A stretch of DNA of 25,508 bases from Candidatus Puniceispirillum sp. (GTDB lineage: Bacteria; Pseudomonadota; Alphaproteobacteria; Puniceispirillales; Puniceispirillaceae), in contig JABJBD010000033.1 in the NCBI GenBank assembly GCA_018668795.1, positions 1-25,508 of the forward strand, in the 5' to 3' direction. Positions within the stretch are counted from its first letter, which is position 1, and every line of letters begins with the position of its first letter. The notes beneath the pieces were generated by a model that saw nothing but the letters and a program-made list of their open reading frames with translations, was not told the origin of the DNA and did no database searches. The translations under genes and the position numbers were made by a program. Positions 7,814 through 14,948 of the stretch are shown in pieces.

Positions 7814-9009
7814 TATTGCCGCTCCTCGTCAGATGCAACGCCATTATCATTCATGACGATATTATCAGCATGAATGAGTTCATCGCGTCCACGATAGCCG
7901 AGAAGGGCTTCGATTTCACTGCTTTTATGCCCCTTGATACGGGCGGCATCCTTGGCCGAATAAGCCGAAAGCCCATGTCCGATGACAATACCGTCACGGC
8001 TTTCAACAGCGATCAGATCGCCGCGTTCAAAATTACCACCAATCGTGGTAACGCCAGCAGGCAACAGTGAACGCCCCTTGCGCAAGGCTGTTATCGCACC
8101 ATTATCAATGACTAGCTTGCCTTTTGGTGACAAGGCACCAGCTATCCATTTTTTGCGTGCAGTTGGTGGTGACGCTTCGGCGGTAAAGATCGTATTGCGC
8201 GCGCCAGCGTCGATTGCGGTCAATGGATGTGGATCGCGGCCATTACAGATAATCATGCTGCATCCGGCGGATGTGGCAATGCGTGCCGCTTCAAGCTTTG
8301 TGACCATGCCGCCTGAAGCATAGCTGGCATTTGCCGTACCAGCCATGTTCATGATATCGGGCGTGATGCTAGTGACCGTGGCAATATGTTCTGCATTTTT
8401 GTCGTCATGTGGATTGACTGTATAAAGTCCATCAACATCGGACAGCAGAACCAGCATATCGGCACCAAGCATTGCCGCGACGCGTGCAGCCAGCCGATCA
8501 TTATCGCCAAAGCGGATTTCGGCTGTGGCGACAGTATCATTTTCATTTACAACAGGTACCGCACCCAATGACAAAAGGGTGGTCATTGTTGCGCGGGCAT
8601 TCAGATGCCGACGGCGTGTTTCGGTATCATCGGGGGACAGCAGAATCTGTGCTGTCTGGATATTATGGGTGGCAAGCGCCGTCATCCACGCATGTGCCAA
8701 GGTCACCTGACCGGCGGCGGCGGCGGCCTGTTTTTCCTCTAGCTGAAGCGTTTTCTGGTTCAGGCCCAGATTTAGGCTACCAAGCGCGATCGCACCACTT
8801 GATACGACGATAACCGAGGCGCCGGATGATTTTAGCGCAGCGATATCTTCGGAAATGCCTGTAAGCCATGCGTGATTGATTGCGTTATTCTGTTCATCGA
8901 CAAGCAAAGCGGAACCAACCTTGATGACAACAGTTCGGGCCGCTTTTAGCGCGTCCTTTGCGGCGCGTGTCTGACCAGCCAGAACGGTGCCATTTTCTAG
9001 GGCGACCAT
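7813..9009 (-). CDS. proB: Glutamate 5-kinase with C-terminal PUA domain
   Basis: ProB phosphorylates glutamate at the gamma carboxyl group, the first and normally proline-inhibited step of proline synthesis. The 398-residue protein has the amino-acid kinase domain (about 25-285) with VVIKVGSALLV, VVSSGAIALG, VNENDTV, the IRFGDNDRLAARVA segment, LLSDVDGLYT and GGMVTKLEAA. A PUA domain follows (about 295-375, KGRSLLPAGVTTIGGNFERGD). The start overlaps the last 13 bases of obgE and has AGAGG seven bases ahead. The obgE-proB-proA order is widespread in alphaproteobacteria. The N terminus has about 20 residues before the first kinase strand, which is slightly long but supported by the ribosome-binding site. 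Confidence 0.96.
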   Translation of the reverse strand: MVALENGTVLAGQTRAAKDALKAARTVVIKVGSALLVDEQNNAINHAWLTGISEDIAALKSSGASVIVVSSGAIALGSLNLGLNQKTLQLEEKQAAAAAGQVTLAHAWMTALATHNIQTAQILLSPDDTETRRRHLNARATMTTLLSLGAVPVVNENDTVATAEIRFGDNDRLAARVAAMLGADMLVLLSDVDGLYTVNPHDDKNAEHIATVTSITPDIMNMAGTANASYASGGMVTKLEAARIATSAGCSMIICNGRDPHPLTAIDAGARNTIFTAEASPPTARKKWIAGALSPKGKLVIDNGAITALRKGRSLLPAGVTTIGGNFERGDLIAVESRDGIVIGHGLSAYSAKDAARIKGHKSSEIEALLGYRGRDELIHADNIVMNDNGVASDEERQ

Positions 9010-10031
9010 GGCTCTACCTCTTGAGGTTTATTTTCTTCAAATGTTGCATCTTCGATGATGCCGATAAGTGACCGCAATACGGCGGTGACACCCTCGCCGC
9101 TAACTGATGATAAAGGCAAGACGGTGCCAGCACCTTCGGCGCGCAAGGCGTCGGCTAGGTCTTCGGCATAATCCGGCGGTGTCGCATCAAGTTTGGTGAG
9201 CCCGACAATTTCTGGCTTATCATTCAGGCCGCCTCCATATTCTTTGAGTTCACGGCGTAGAATTTTCCACGCTTCAACGGGATCATCGGCGGTGGCATCA
9301 ACCAGATGCAACAGAACGCGGCATCTTTCAACATGCCCTAAAAAGCGGTGACCAAGGCCAGCACCTTCATGTGCGCCTTCGATCAGACCAGGAATATCAG
9401 CCATGACAAATTCTTTGGCATCAACAGCCACAACACCCAGATTGGGATGTAATGTGGTGAAAGGATAATCAGCGATTTTGGGCTTGGCGGCAGATACGGC
9501 TGCCAGAAATGTCGATTTACCAGCATTCGGCAACCCAAGCAAACCAGCATCAGCAATAAGTTTCAGGCGAAGCCAGACCCACATTTCTTGACCAGGTTCG
9601 CCAGGCTGTGACTTGCGCGGGGCGCGATTGGTCGAAGATTTGAAAAAGGCGTTGCCCTTGCCGCCAGGCCCGCCAGTGGCCAGCACGATTTCTTGACCTT
9701 CTTCGGTGAGATCGGCAAGCACTGTCTGTTGATCGTCAGACAGAATCTGGGTGCCAACAGGCAAACGCATGATCACCGAATTACCTGAGGCGCCACTGCG
9801 GTCACGGCCTGCACCCGGGCGTCCAGATTCGGCTTTGAAATGCTGCTGATAGCGATAATCAATAAGCGTGTTAAGCCCGTTTACAGCACGTGCAACTATA
9901 TCACCGCCACGGCCACCATTGCCGCCATCAGGGCCGCCAAAAGGCACATGGGCTTCACGCCGGAAACTGACTGATCCGGGGCCACCATGACCAGAACGCG
10001 CGTAAATTTTTGCCTGATCCAGAAACTTCAT
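8997..10031 (-). CDS. obgE: GTPase Obg/CgtA
   Basis: An essential GTPase acting in late 50S subunit assembly and linked to stringent control and cell-cycle control. The 344 residues comprise the glycine-rich Obg domain (about 1-158, with GHGGPGSVSFRREAHVPFGG and GGNGGRGGD) and the G domain. In the latter the P-loop GLPNAGKS is at 166-173, FTTLHPNLG is the switch I threonine region, DIPGLIEGAHEGAGLG is at 212-227 and TKLD is at 279-282. The C-terminal OCT domain of some Gram-positive forms is absent, and the short tail ending in W-S-P resembles other alphaproteobacterial forms. It follows the rpmA terminator and so probably has its own promoter in 10032-10183, where I could not point to clear elements. 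Confidence 0.97.
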   Translation of the reverse strand: MKFLDQAKIYARSGHGGPGSVSFRREAHVPFGGPDGGNGGRGGDIVARAVNGLNTLIDYRYQQHFKAESGRPGAGRDRSGASGNSVIMRLPVGTQILSDDQQTVLADLTEEGQEIVLATGGPGGKGNAFFKSSTNRAPRKSQPGEPGQEMWVWLRLKLIADAGLLGLPNAGKSTFLAAVSAAKPKIADYPFTTLHPNLGVVAVDAKEFVMADIPGLIEGAHEGAGLGHRFLGHVERCRVLLHLVDATADDPVEAWKILRRELKEYGGGLNDKPEIVGLTKLDATPPDYAEDLADALRAEGAGTVLPLSSVSGEGVTAVLRSLIGIIEDATFEENKPQEVEPWSP

Positions 10032-10183
10032 CTATTCAACCCGGCTTTCATCATTCATCTATCGCCACGATAATAAGACTTTATCATCATATCTGCGGTC
10101 TGCATTACGCTTTTATCCTGTGATTGGCCTGAACTGTAAACAAGTCTAGGTCAAAATCCTAATTGGCTTCAAATAACAGGTCT

Positions 10184-10221
10184 AAAAAGCAACAGGGGAA
10201 TAACTGCCCGTCATCCCCCTG
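10184..10221 (-). terminator. Rho-independent terminator after rplU-rpmA
   Basis: On the minus strand CAGGGGGA (10221-10214) pairs with TTCCCCTG (10200-10193), eight pairs with one G-T, around a 13-base loop. TTGC and five T residues (10188-10184) follow. It stands about 50 bases beyond the rpmA stop and separates the ribosomal protein pair from obgE. Confidence 0.7.
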
Positions 10222-10269
10222 CTAAATTTTGTGGCTGCCACATAGGTCAGCCTGTATCGGCTGGCTGGG

Positions 10270-10539
10270 CTATTCGGCAGCCTCGGCCATCGGCATAATG
10301 TTCACAAACATCTTGCCACCAGATTTTTCCTTGAAAGCAACTTTTCCATCGGTAAGGGCGAACAATGTATGGTCTTTACCCATACCAACATTTTCACCAG
10401 GATTCACCTTGGTGCCGCGCTGGCGTAAGATGATGTTGCCTGCCAAAACTGACTCGCCACCAAATTTTTTAACGCCTAATCTGCGTCCAGCGGAGTCACG
10501 ACCGTTTCTGGAGCTACCACCTGCTTTTTTATGTGCCAT
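10270..10539 (-). CDS. rpmA: 50S ribosomal protein L27
   Basis: L27 is a large-subunit protein whose N-terminal tail reaches the peptidyl transferase centre. The 89-residue product begins MAHKKAGGSSRNGRDSAGRR, the invariant family start, and continues with LGVKKFGGE, ILRQRGTKVNPGENVGMGKD and TLFALTDGKVAF. There is no cleaved N-terminal extension of the Firmicute type. AAGGG eight bases ahead of the ATG supports the start. It follows rplU by 77 bases and is ended by the terminator at 10184-10221. Confidence 0.98.
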   Translation of the reverse strand: MAHKKAGGSSRNGRDSAGRRLGVKKFGGESVLAGNIILRQRGTKVNPGENVGMGKDHTLFALTDGKVAFKEKSGGKMFVNIMPMAEAAE

Positions 10540-10616
10540 CTTTTAAACCCTTATCTGTCATGCGGTTCTGTGATGCTGTTCGGGAACCGCGCTTATATAT
10601 TGGTTGTCTCTAATCG

Positions 10617-11123
10617 TTATTTCTTTTTTGCGGCAGCTTTTTTAGGAGCGGCCTTTTTAGGTGCTGCTTTTGTAGCTGCTGCTTCAGCTTTTTTCGGCGC
10701 TGGTTTCTTTGGCGCAGCCTTTTTAGGTGCCGCTTCGGCCTTAGGTGCCGCTTCAGCTTTTGGCGCTGCGGCTTTCTTTGGAGCGGCTTTCGGTGCGGCT
10801 AGTTTTTTCGCATCTTCGGCAATATCGTTAATTTTCAGCAAAGTCAGATCCTGACGGTGACCTTGGGTGCGACGATGGTTCTTACGACGTTTGCGGCGGA
10901 AGATAATGATTTTAGGGCCACGCGTCTGGCGCATCACTGTTGCGCTAACACCGGCACCTTCAACATTTGGCGTACCAACAGTTACTTTGTCGCCATCACC
11001 AAGCATGATGATATTGTCCAAAACAACCTGATCACCTTCTTCAGCGGCAATGCGCTCAACAAGAATGGTGTCATCTTTGGCAACGCGGTATTGCTTGCCG
11101 CCTGTCTTCACCAATGCATACAT
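10617..11123 (-). CDS. rplU: 50S ribosomal protein L21 with a long Ala/Lys/Pro tail
   Basis: L21 binds 23S rRNA near domain I and L20. Residues 1-100 form the whole family core: MYALVKTGGKQYRV, VTVGTPNVEGAGVSATV, then KIIIFRRKRRKNHRRTQGHR and the final QDLTLLKI. Residues from about 105 to 168 are a low-complexity extension of repeated PKKAA/PKAEAA units, strongly basic and resembling the tail of histone H1. It makes the protein about 60 residues longer than E. coli L21 (103 residues). Such tails are seen on L21 in several alphaproteobacteria; their role is not known to me. AAGGA lies eight bases ahead of the ATG. The gene is first in a two-gene operon with rpmA behind a long leader. Confidence 0.97.
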   Translation of the reverse strand: MYALVKTGGKQYRVAKDDTILVERIAAEEGDQVVLDNIIMLGDGDKVTVGTPNVEGAGVSATVMRQTRGPKIIIFRRKRRKNHRRTQGHRQDLTLLKINDIAEDAKKLAAPKAAPKKAAAPKAEAAPKAEAAPKKAAPKKPAPKKAEAAATKAAPKKAAPKKAAAKKK

Positions 11124-11163
11124 GGCGATAATCCTTATCTATCTTCATCAATCTTCGTCATGG

Positions 11164-11183
11164 GCACCAGCATATGGTGCTGG
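11164..11183 (-). promoter_or_regulatory. Two overlapping, mutually exclusive hairpins in the rplU leader
   Basis: Reading the minus strand, CCAGCA (11183-11178) can pair with TGCTGG (11172-11167) around a five-base loop. The shifted arms GCACCA (11180-11175) and TGGTGC (11169-11164) can also pair around a five-base loop. The two stems share bases, so only one can form at a time. The element lies about 40-60 bases before the rplU start, inside the predicted leader. A switch for autogenous control is possible but unproven; a simple inverted-repeat coincidence is the alternative. Confidence 0.35.
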
Positions 11184-11313
11184 AGATACCAAAATCGAAG
11201 CAAACCTAATAAAGTGTCATTCGGTTTGCCGGATGTTTTATCCTGCCCAAGCTGACACGCTAGCGCACAATGAATAGAACCAATATATTCAGCCCGATCC
11301 CATTGCGTCGCGG

Positions 11314-11341
11314 AATATAGCCCGTCCCCCCCGAATGTCAA
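11314..11341 (-). promoter_or_regulatory. Sigma-70-type promoter of rplU-rpmA
   Basis: The minus strand shows TTGACA (11341-11336), a 16-base spacer and TATATT (11319-11314), a near-consensus housekeeping promoter. Transcription would start near 11307, giving a leader of about 180 bases before the rplU ATG. The strength fits a ribosomal protein operon. This 358-base stretch between rplU and the next gene (11124-11481) holds no convincing gene; only this promoter and the leader hairpins stand out. Confidence 0.72.
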
Positions 11342-11481
11342 GCCTGCATTGGTATTCGGCATGGTAGAAAATGGCAAAGACAGCCGCGACGGGTAATTAA
11401 ACTTGTCTGCATAGCATCAAGATACGCGTCGAATCGCCATTTGGTCTATTTTATAACGGTTTTTGGTTTGTCTGGGGGGCT

Positions 11482-12702
11482 TTAGCCACCTGGAAATAGC
11501 CGATCACGAACCGGATCATAGGGGTTGGCGCCCATTTCGAGATGTAGGGCATCGCCAGTATAGGGATGCGCGCGGGCGACGACTTCATTCAGTTCAACGC
11601 CAAGACCGGGCGTTTTGGGAGGAATCACGTAGCCCTCTTCCCATATTAGCGGCGTTGTGAGCAGATCAGCGTGAAAGCCATCCATTTTCTGGATTGATTC
11701 CAGAATCAGGAAATTTGGCGAACAAGCGGCAAGCTGGATGTTTGCGGCCGCGACAATGGGCCCGCAATAAAGATGTGGGGCGATCTGTACATAATGCGCT
11801 TCAGCCATGGCCGCAATTTTTTTGGCTTCAAGAATACCACCAACGCGCCCCAGATTAGGCTGAAGAATCGCCGCTGCCCCGCTTTGTAGAACCCGGGCAA
11901 ATTCGAATTTACTGCATAGGCGTTCGCCTGTTGCCACTGGCACGGCTGAGCCTGCAGCGACCTTTGCCATTTCTTCCGGCATGTCGGGTGGGGTTGGTTC
12001 TTCGAACCATAGCGGGTCATAAGGTTCAAGTTTTTTGGCAAGGCGGATGGCACCTGCGGCGGTAAACTGGCCATGTGTGCCAAACAGCATATCGGCTTTG
12101 GTGCCAATCGCATCGCGAATCAGGCGGCAGAACGCTTCACTTCGTTCCAGCGCATCAAGATCAGGCATGCGCCCGTCAAATACCGTATATTGGCCAGCAG
12201 GATCAAATTTTACCGCCGTAAAGCCGTCTTTTACGGCTAAAGCGGCCGATTCGGCACTGGCGACAGGGTCTTGATAAAAATGTGCCGGATCTTGTTCGTC
12301 GGTGGGATATAGATAGGTATAGCTTCGCAGACGTTCATTAACCATACCGCCAAGCAGATCATAGACCGGTTTATCAACCGCTTTACCAATGATGTCCCAG
12401 CATGCCATTTCCAGCCCACTGACCACGCCTTGCATCGATATATCAGGCCGATGGGTAAAGCCCGACCCATGCGCACGGCGCCAGAAGCGCTCTATCTGGA
12501 AGGGATCATTGCCATCCAGATAACGGGCAAAAACATCCTGAGCCATTGTGCAGATGATTTCGGGGGCAAAGCTGGCCGCATAGATTTCACCAACCCCTTT
12601 GATGCCACATGACGTTTCCAGTGACACAAAGATAAAATAACGGCCACCAAATGATGGTGGTGGTGTGCCCACAATAAAGGTTTCAAGGGATGCAAGTTTC
12701 AT
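11482..12702 (-). CDS. Enolase-superfamily (mandelate racemase/muconate lactonizing type) protein, galactonate dehydratase-like
   Basis: Enzymes of this fold abstract a proton next to a carboxylate with Mg2+ bound; sugar-acid dehydration is the likely class of reaction. From the ATG at 12702 (AGGTGA six bases ahead; a TTG one codon earlier is less likely) the protein has 406 residues. It has an N-terminal capping domain (about 1-120) and a TIM barrel. His210, Glu234 (WFEEP), Glu260 (TGERL) and His310 (IAPHLYCGP) match the spacing of E. coli DgoD His185, Glu209, Glu235 and His285 exactly. The position of DgoD metal ligand Asp183 is Gly208 here (FGTHGQ). I recall GTHGQ in some homologues, so this may be a subfamily trait. 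Substrate unknown. No transporter or sugar-acid pathway gene lies beside it. Confidence 0.85.
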   Translation of the reverse strand: MKLASLETFIVGTPPPSFGGRYFIFVSLETSCGIKGVGEIYAASFAPEIICTMAQDVFARYLDGNDPFQIERFWRRAHGSGFTHRPDISMQGVVSGLEMACWDIIGKAVDKPVYDLLGGMVNERLRSYTYLYPTDEQDPAHFYQDPVASAESAALAVKDGFTAVKFDPAGQYTVFDGRMPDLDALERSEAFCRLIRDAIGTKADMLFGTHGQFTAAGAIRLAKKLEPYDPLWFEEPTPPDMPEEMAKVAAGSAVPVATGERLCSKFEFARVLQSGAAAILQPNLGRVGGILEAKKIAAMAEAHYVQIAPHLYCGPIVAAANIQLAACSPNFLILESIQKMDGFHADLLTTPLIWEEGYVIPPKTPGLGVELNEVVARAHPYTGDALHLEMGANPYDPVRDRLFPGG

Positions 12703-12773
12703 CAAATCTCACCTAGGTCTGGACAGCTAAATAGTATTGCGCCACCTAAATTCAGAATGTGACGCCATCAAAC

Positions 12774-12801
12774 ATGACGCAAGTATGAATTTGGGTATGA
12801 T
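12774..12801 (+). promoter_or_regulatory. Possible promoter of the DM13 gene
   Basis: ATGACG (12774-12779, four of six to TTGACA), a 16-base spacer and TATGAT (12796-12801, five of six) lie 28 bases ahead of the start at 12830, in the 127-base divergent gap shared with the enolase-superfamily gene. Confidence 0.35.
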
Positions 12802-12829
12802 ACAAAAAACAGCCAAAAGGAGCAGAATC

Positions 12830-13330
12830 ATGTTTACGATGTTATTGGACATAGCACGACGACACATTATCTGGTTTGGTGCTTTCAAATTTGCTGCAGG
12901 TCTGGCGATTGGCTTTGTGCTGGGCATTTATTTTCTACCTATTCTGACAGCCGAAACCGGCCTTGATGAACAAAGTCTGGTCGCGCGCCAGAATAGCGCC
13001 GAGCGGGTGGGGGTTTTCCGCCGTGATCTGGCCGGATCAGATAGCTTTCATTGGGGTGATGGCCAGATCATGGTCAATGATACGCAAATCTGGCTTGATG
13101 GTGAGATTGCGCCCGGACCCGATTACCGTTTATATCTGACGCCGTCTTTTGTCGAAACTGAAGCGGCGTTTCTGGCAATAAAGGACGCGTCTATAATGGT
13201 AAGCCCCATCAAAGCATATAAGAATTTCAGCGTTGAGATTCCTGCCGGAATTACAGCTAGGTCTTATCCGGCAGTGCTGATATGGTGCGAGGCATTCGAT
13301 CAATTTATCACCGCCGCCCAACTTGAATAG
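12830..13330 (+). CDS. Membrane-anchored DM13-domain protein
   Basis: The ATG at 12830 has AGGAG seven bases ahead and gives 166 residues; a longer in-frame reading from a TTG at 12737 has no ribosome-binding site. One hydrophobic segment at about residues 14-38 should anchor the N terminus, with the rest probably periplasmic. Residues about 60-165 fit the DM13 pattern: GSDSFHWGDGQI, a GPDYRLYLTP block, then YKNFSVEIPAGI and the terminal YPAVLIWCEAFDQFITAAQL with the conserved Cys153. DM13 has been proposed, on computational grounds, to be a redox or electron-transfer domain. The gene diverges from the enolase-superfamily gene and is followed after 74 bases by the HAD gene. The domain call rests on pattern memory; the physiological role is unknown. 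Confidence 0.75.
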   Translation: MFTMLLDIARRHIIWFGAFKFAAGLAIGFVLGIYFLPILTAETGLDEQSLVARQNSAERVGVFRRDLAGSDSFHWGDGQIMVNDTQIWLDGEIAPGPDYRLYLTPSFVETEAAFLAIKDASIMVSPIKAYKNFSVEIPAGITARSYPAVLIWCEAFDQFITAAQLE

Positions 13331-13404
13331 ATGCACCTTGTATGGATAGGTCTGAACAATGGTGTTTATAGGAGCGGTGGCTTTACACTAGGGAAGTAAG
13401 ATCC

Positions 13405-14361
13405 GTGTTGCCATCACTTGCGTCGCTTAACATACCAGCATCAAGCAATCTGTCGCTGGATGCAGCCTTGACCATTTACGAAGCGTTGCGTCCCATTATG
13501 CCCGCCGCCGCACCAGGCGCAGAAAGAGTGGCTGACCGGCTGACCAATATTATACCGCATTTTGAGGCGCTGATTCTTGATGGCTTTGGCGTTATCAATG
13601 TGGGTACTGATCCGGTGGATGGCATAGATGATTTTCTGGCTGTAGCGGCCGATCATGGTGTCACCATCATGGTGCTGACGAATGGCGCGACATTGGAAAC
13701 CAAGATGACCGCGCAAAAATACACCAATTGGAATCTGCCGATTCCGCCGCATCATGTTGTGTCCAGCCGTAATGCCTTTATCCGTGATTTTCTGGAGCCA
13801 GGTGGTTTTGGTCAGGTTGGTATTTTAAGCAAGCAAGCCACGGCGCCATTATTTGATGGCATGCTGTCATTGGCCGATTATGAAGATGGTGATGCCGATT
13901 TCTGGGAACGCGCGGATCATTTTGCCTTTCTAAGTGCGGGTGATTGGCAGGAAGATGATCAGGCGCAGCTTGAAGCGGCCTTGCAAAAACGTCCCCGACC
14001 AGTGCATATCGCCAATCCAGATGTGACATCGCCGCAATCGACCTTTTATGCACCCGAACCAGGCTATTGGGCAGCGCGTTTATTGCAGACATGTGATGTG
14101 CCAGTATATTGGTATGGCAAGCCACATCAGCCAGCTTATAATCTGGCCTTTGATGCGTTGCGTGAGGTTGCTGGGCGTGACATTCCGCGCGACAGAATCG
14201 GCATGGTTGGTGATAGTCTGCATACAGATATTCTTGGTGCCAGCGCGGCAGGCATACAATCGATTTTGCTGACCAGCTATGGATTGTTCCGCGATGGCGG
14301 CGTCGCGCAGGCCATTGAGAGAACCGATATCAGCCCAGACTGGATTGTTGATAAATTATAA
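13405..14361 (+). CDS. HAD-superfamily class IIA hydrolase-like protein (TIGR01459 type)
   Basis: The 318-residue protein has the HAD motifs in order: motif I ILDGFGVINVG with Asp59, motif II VLTNGATLE (about 90-98), a lysine in YWYGKPHQPAY (Lys239) and the motif IV acidic site GMVGDSLHTDI with Asp270 and Asp275. The C2 cap between motifs II and III places it in class IIA (NagD-like). The second Asp of motif I (normally Asp-x-Asp) is Phe61, a change I associate with the TIGR01459 subgroup, which often has Trp or Phe there. The general acid is therefore missing and ordinary phosphatase activity is doubtful. A GTG start at 13405 with AGGGA about ten bases ahead is used. About 50 N-terminal residues precede the domain. 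Substrate unknown. Confidence 0.85.
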   Translation: MLPSLASLNIPASSNLSLDAALTIYEALRPIMPAAAPGAERVADRLTNIIPHFEALILDGFGVINVGTDPVDGIDDFLAVAADHGVTIMVLTNGATLETKMTAQKYTNWNLPIPPHHVVSSRNAFIRDFLEPGGFGQVGILSKQATAPLFDGMLSLADYEDGDADFWERADHFAFLSAGDWQEDDQAQLEAALQKRPRPVHIANPDVTSPQSTFYAPEPGYWAARLLQTCDVPVYWYGKPHQPAYNLAFDALREVAGRDIPRDRIGMVGDSLHTDILGASAAGIQSILLTSYGLFRDGGVAQAIERTDISPDWIVDKL

Positions 14362-14399
14362 TGGCCGGATTATGACAGCCAAATAGATAGGTGATGACC

Positions 14400-14780
14400 A
14401 TGCGCACAGTTAATACATTAGCGATTACGGATCGTCGGTTTCTTCTGCAAGGGCTGGAGGTAATGGTGCGAATCGGCATTTATGATGCCGAACGACTGGC
14501 GCCGCAACGGGTGATTATCGATGTTGAACTGGTTCTGGACGCCGATACCGCACCGCAGGCCGATGATGTCAATGAAACGCTGAATTATGATCTTATCCGC
14601 AATACGGTGATGGATATTGTGGGCAGAGGGCATTTCGATTTGCAGGAAACCTTGGCGCGGGCGTTATTCGACCAACTGGCGATGCTACCCGATGTAACGG
14701 GATTACGGGTGCGCACGGCGAAGCCAGATGCCTATGAAGATTGTGAGACTATCGCGTATCAGTTATCCAGCTTTGACTGA
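14400..14780 (+). CDS. folB: Dihydroneopterin aldolase family protein
   Basis: FolB converts 7,8-dihydroneopterin to 6-hydroxymethyl-dihydropterin in folate synthesis. From ATG 14400 the product has 126 residues; AGGTGA five bases ahead favours this start over GTG 14391 or ATG 14394. Family features are LEVMVRIGIYDAERLAPQRV, VELVLD, the LNYDLIRNTVMDIV segment, LQETLARAL and the terminal VRTAKPDAYED with the conserved lysine. It follows the HAD gene by 38 bases and is probably co-transcribed with it. The sequence is somewhat divergent from the enterobacterial enzyme, so a related epimerase or FolX-like activity cannot be excluded. Confidence 0.85.
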   Translation: MRTVNTLAITDRRFLLQGLEVMVRIGIYDAERLAPQRVIIDVELVLDADTAPQADDVNETLNYDLIRNTVMDIVGRGHFDLQETLARALFDQLAMLPDVTGLRVRTAKPDAYEDCETIAYQLSSFD

Positions 14781-14814
14781 TCCGGTCTAGCCCTGCTTGT
14801 AGATTTTCGGTTAT

Positions 14815-14840
14815 TCTATGTCTATGTCTATGTCTATGTC
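14815..14840 (+). repeat. Hexanucleotide tandem repeat (TCTATG)4
   Basis: Four perfect TCTATG units (14815-14838) plus two further bases stand in the 168-base gap between folB and the methyltransferase gene. It does not lie in a coding frame I support. The rest of the gap shows no convincing promoter or terminator. Confidence 0.9.
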
Positions 14841-14948
14841 TTAATATGGCGTTGCTATCCATGCTGTCGAGCTATGAACTGCGGCATGTATGGTTGACCT
14901 GAAGCATAGAGATGAAACCGAATAGACAGATGTGAATCGGGACCGATA

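Noticed and set aside
11135..11377. An 80-codon minus-strand reading frame in the rplU leader region
   Set aside because: It begins upstream of the strong promoter, spans the promoter and leader hairpins, has no clear ribosome-binding site and resembles no family I know.
12737..12829. TTG start extending the DM13 protein by 31 residues
   Set aside because: There is no ribosome-binding site there, it covers the likely promoter, and ATG 12830 has a good AGGAG.
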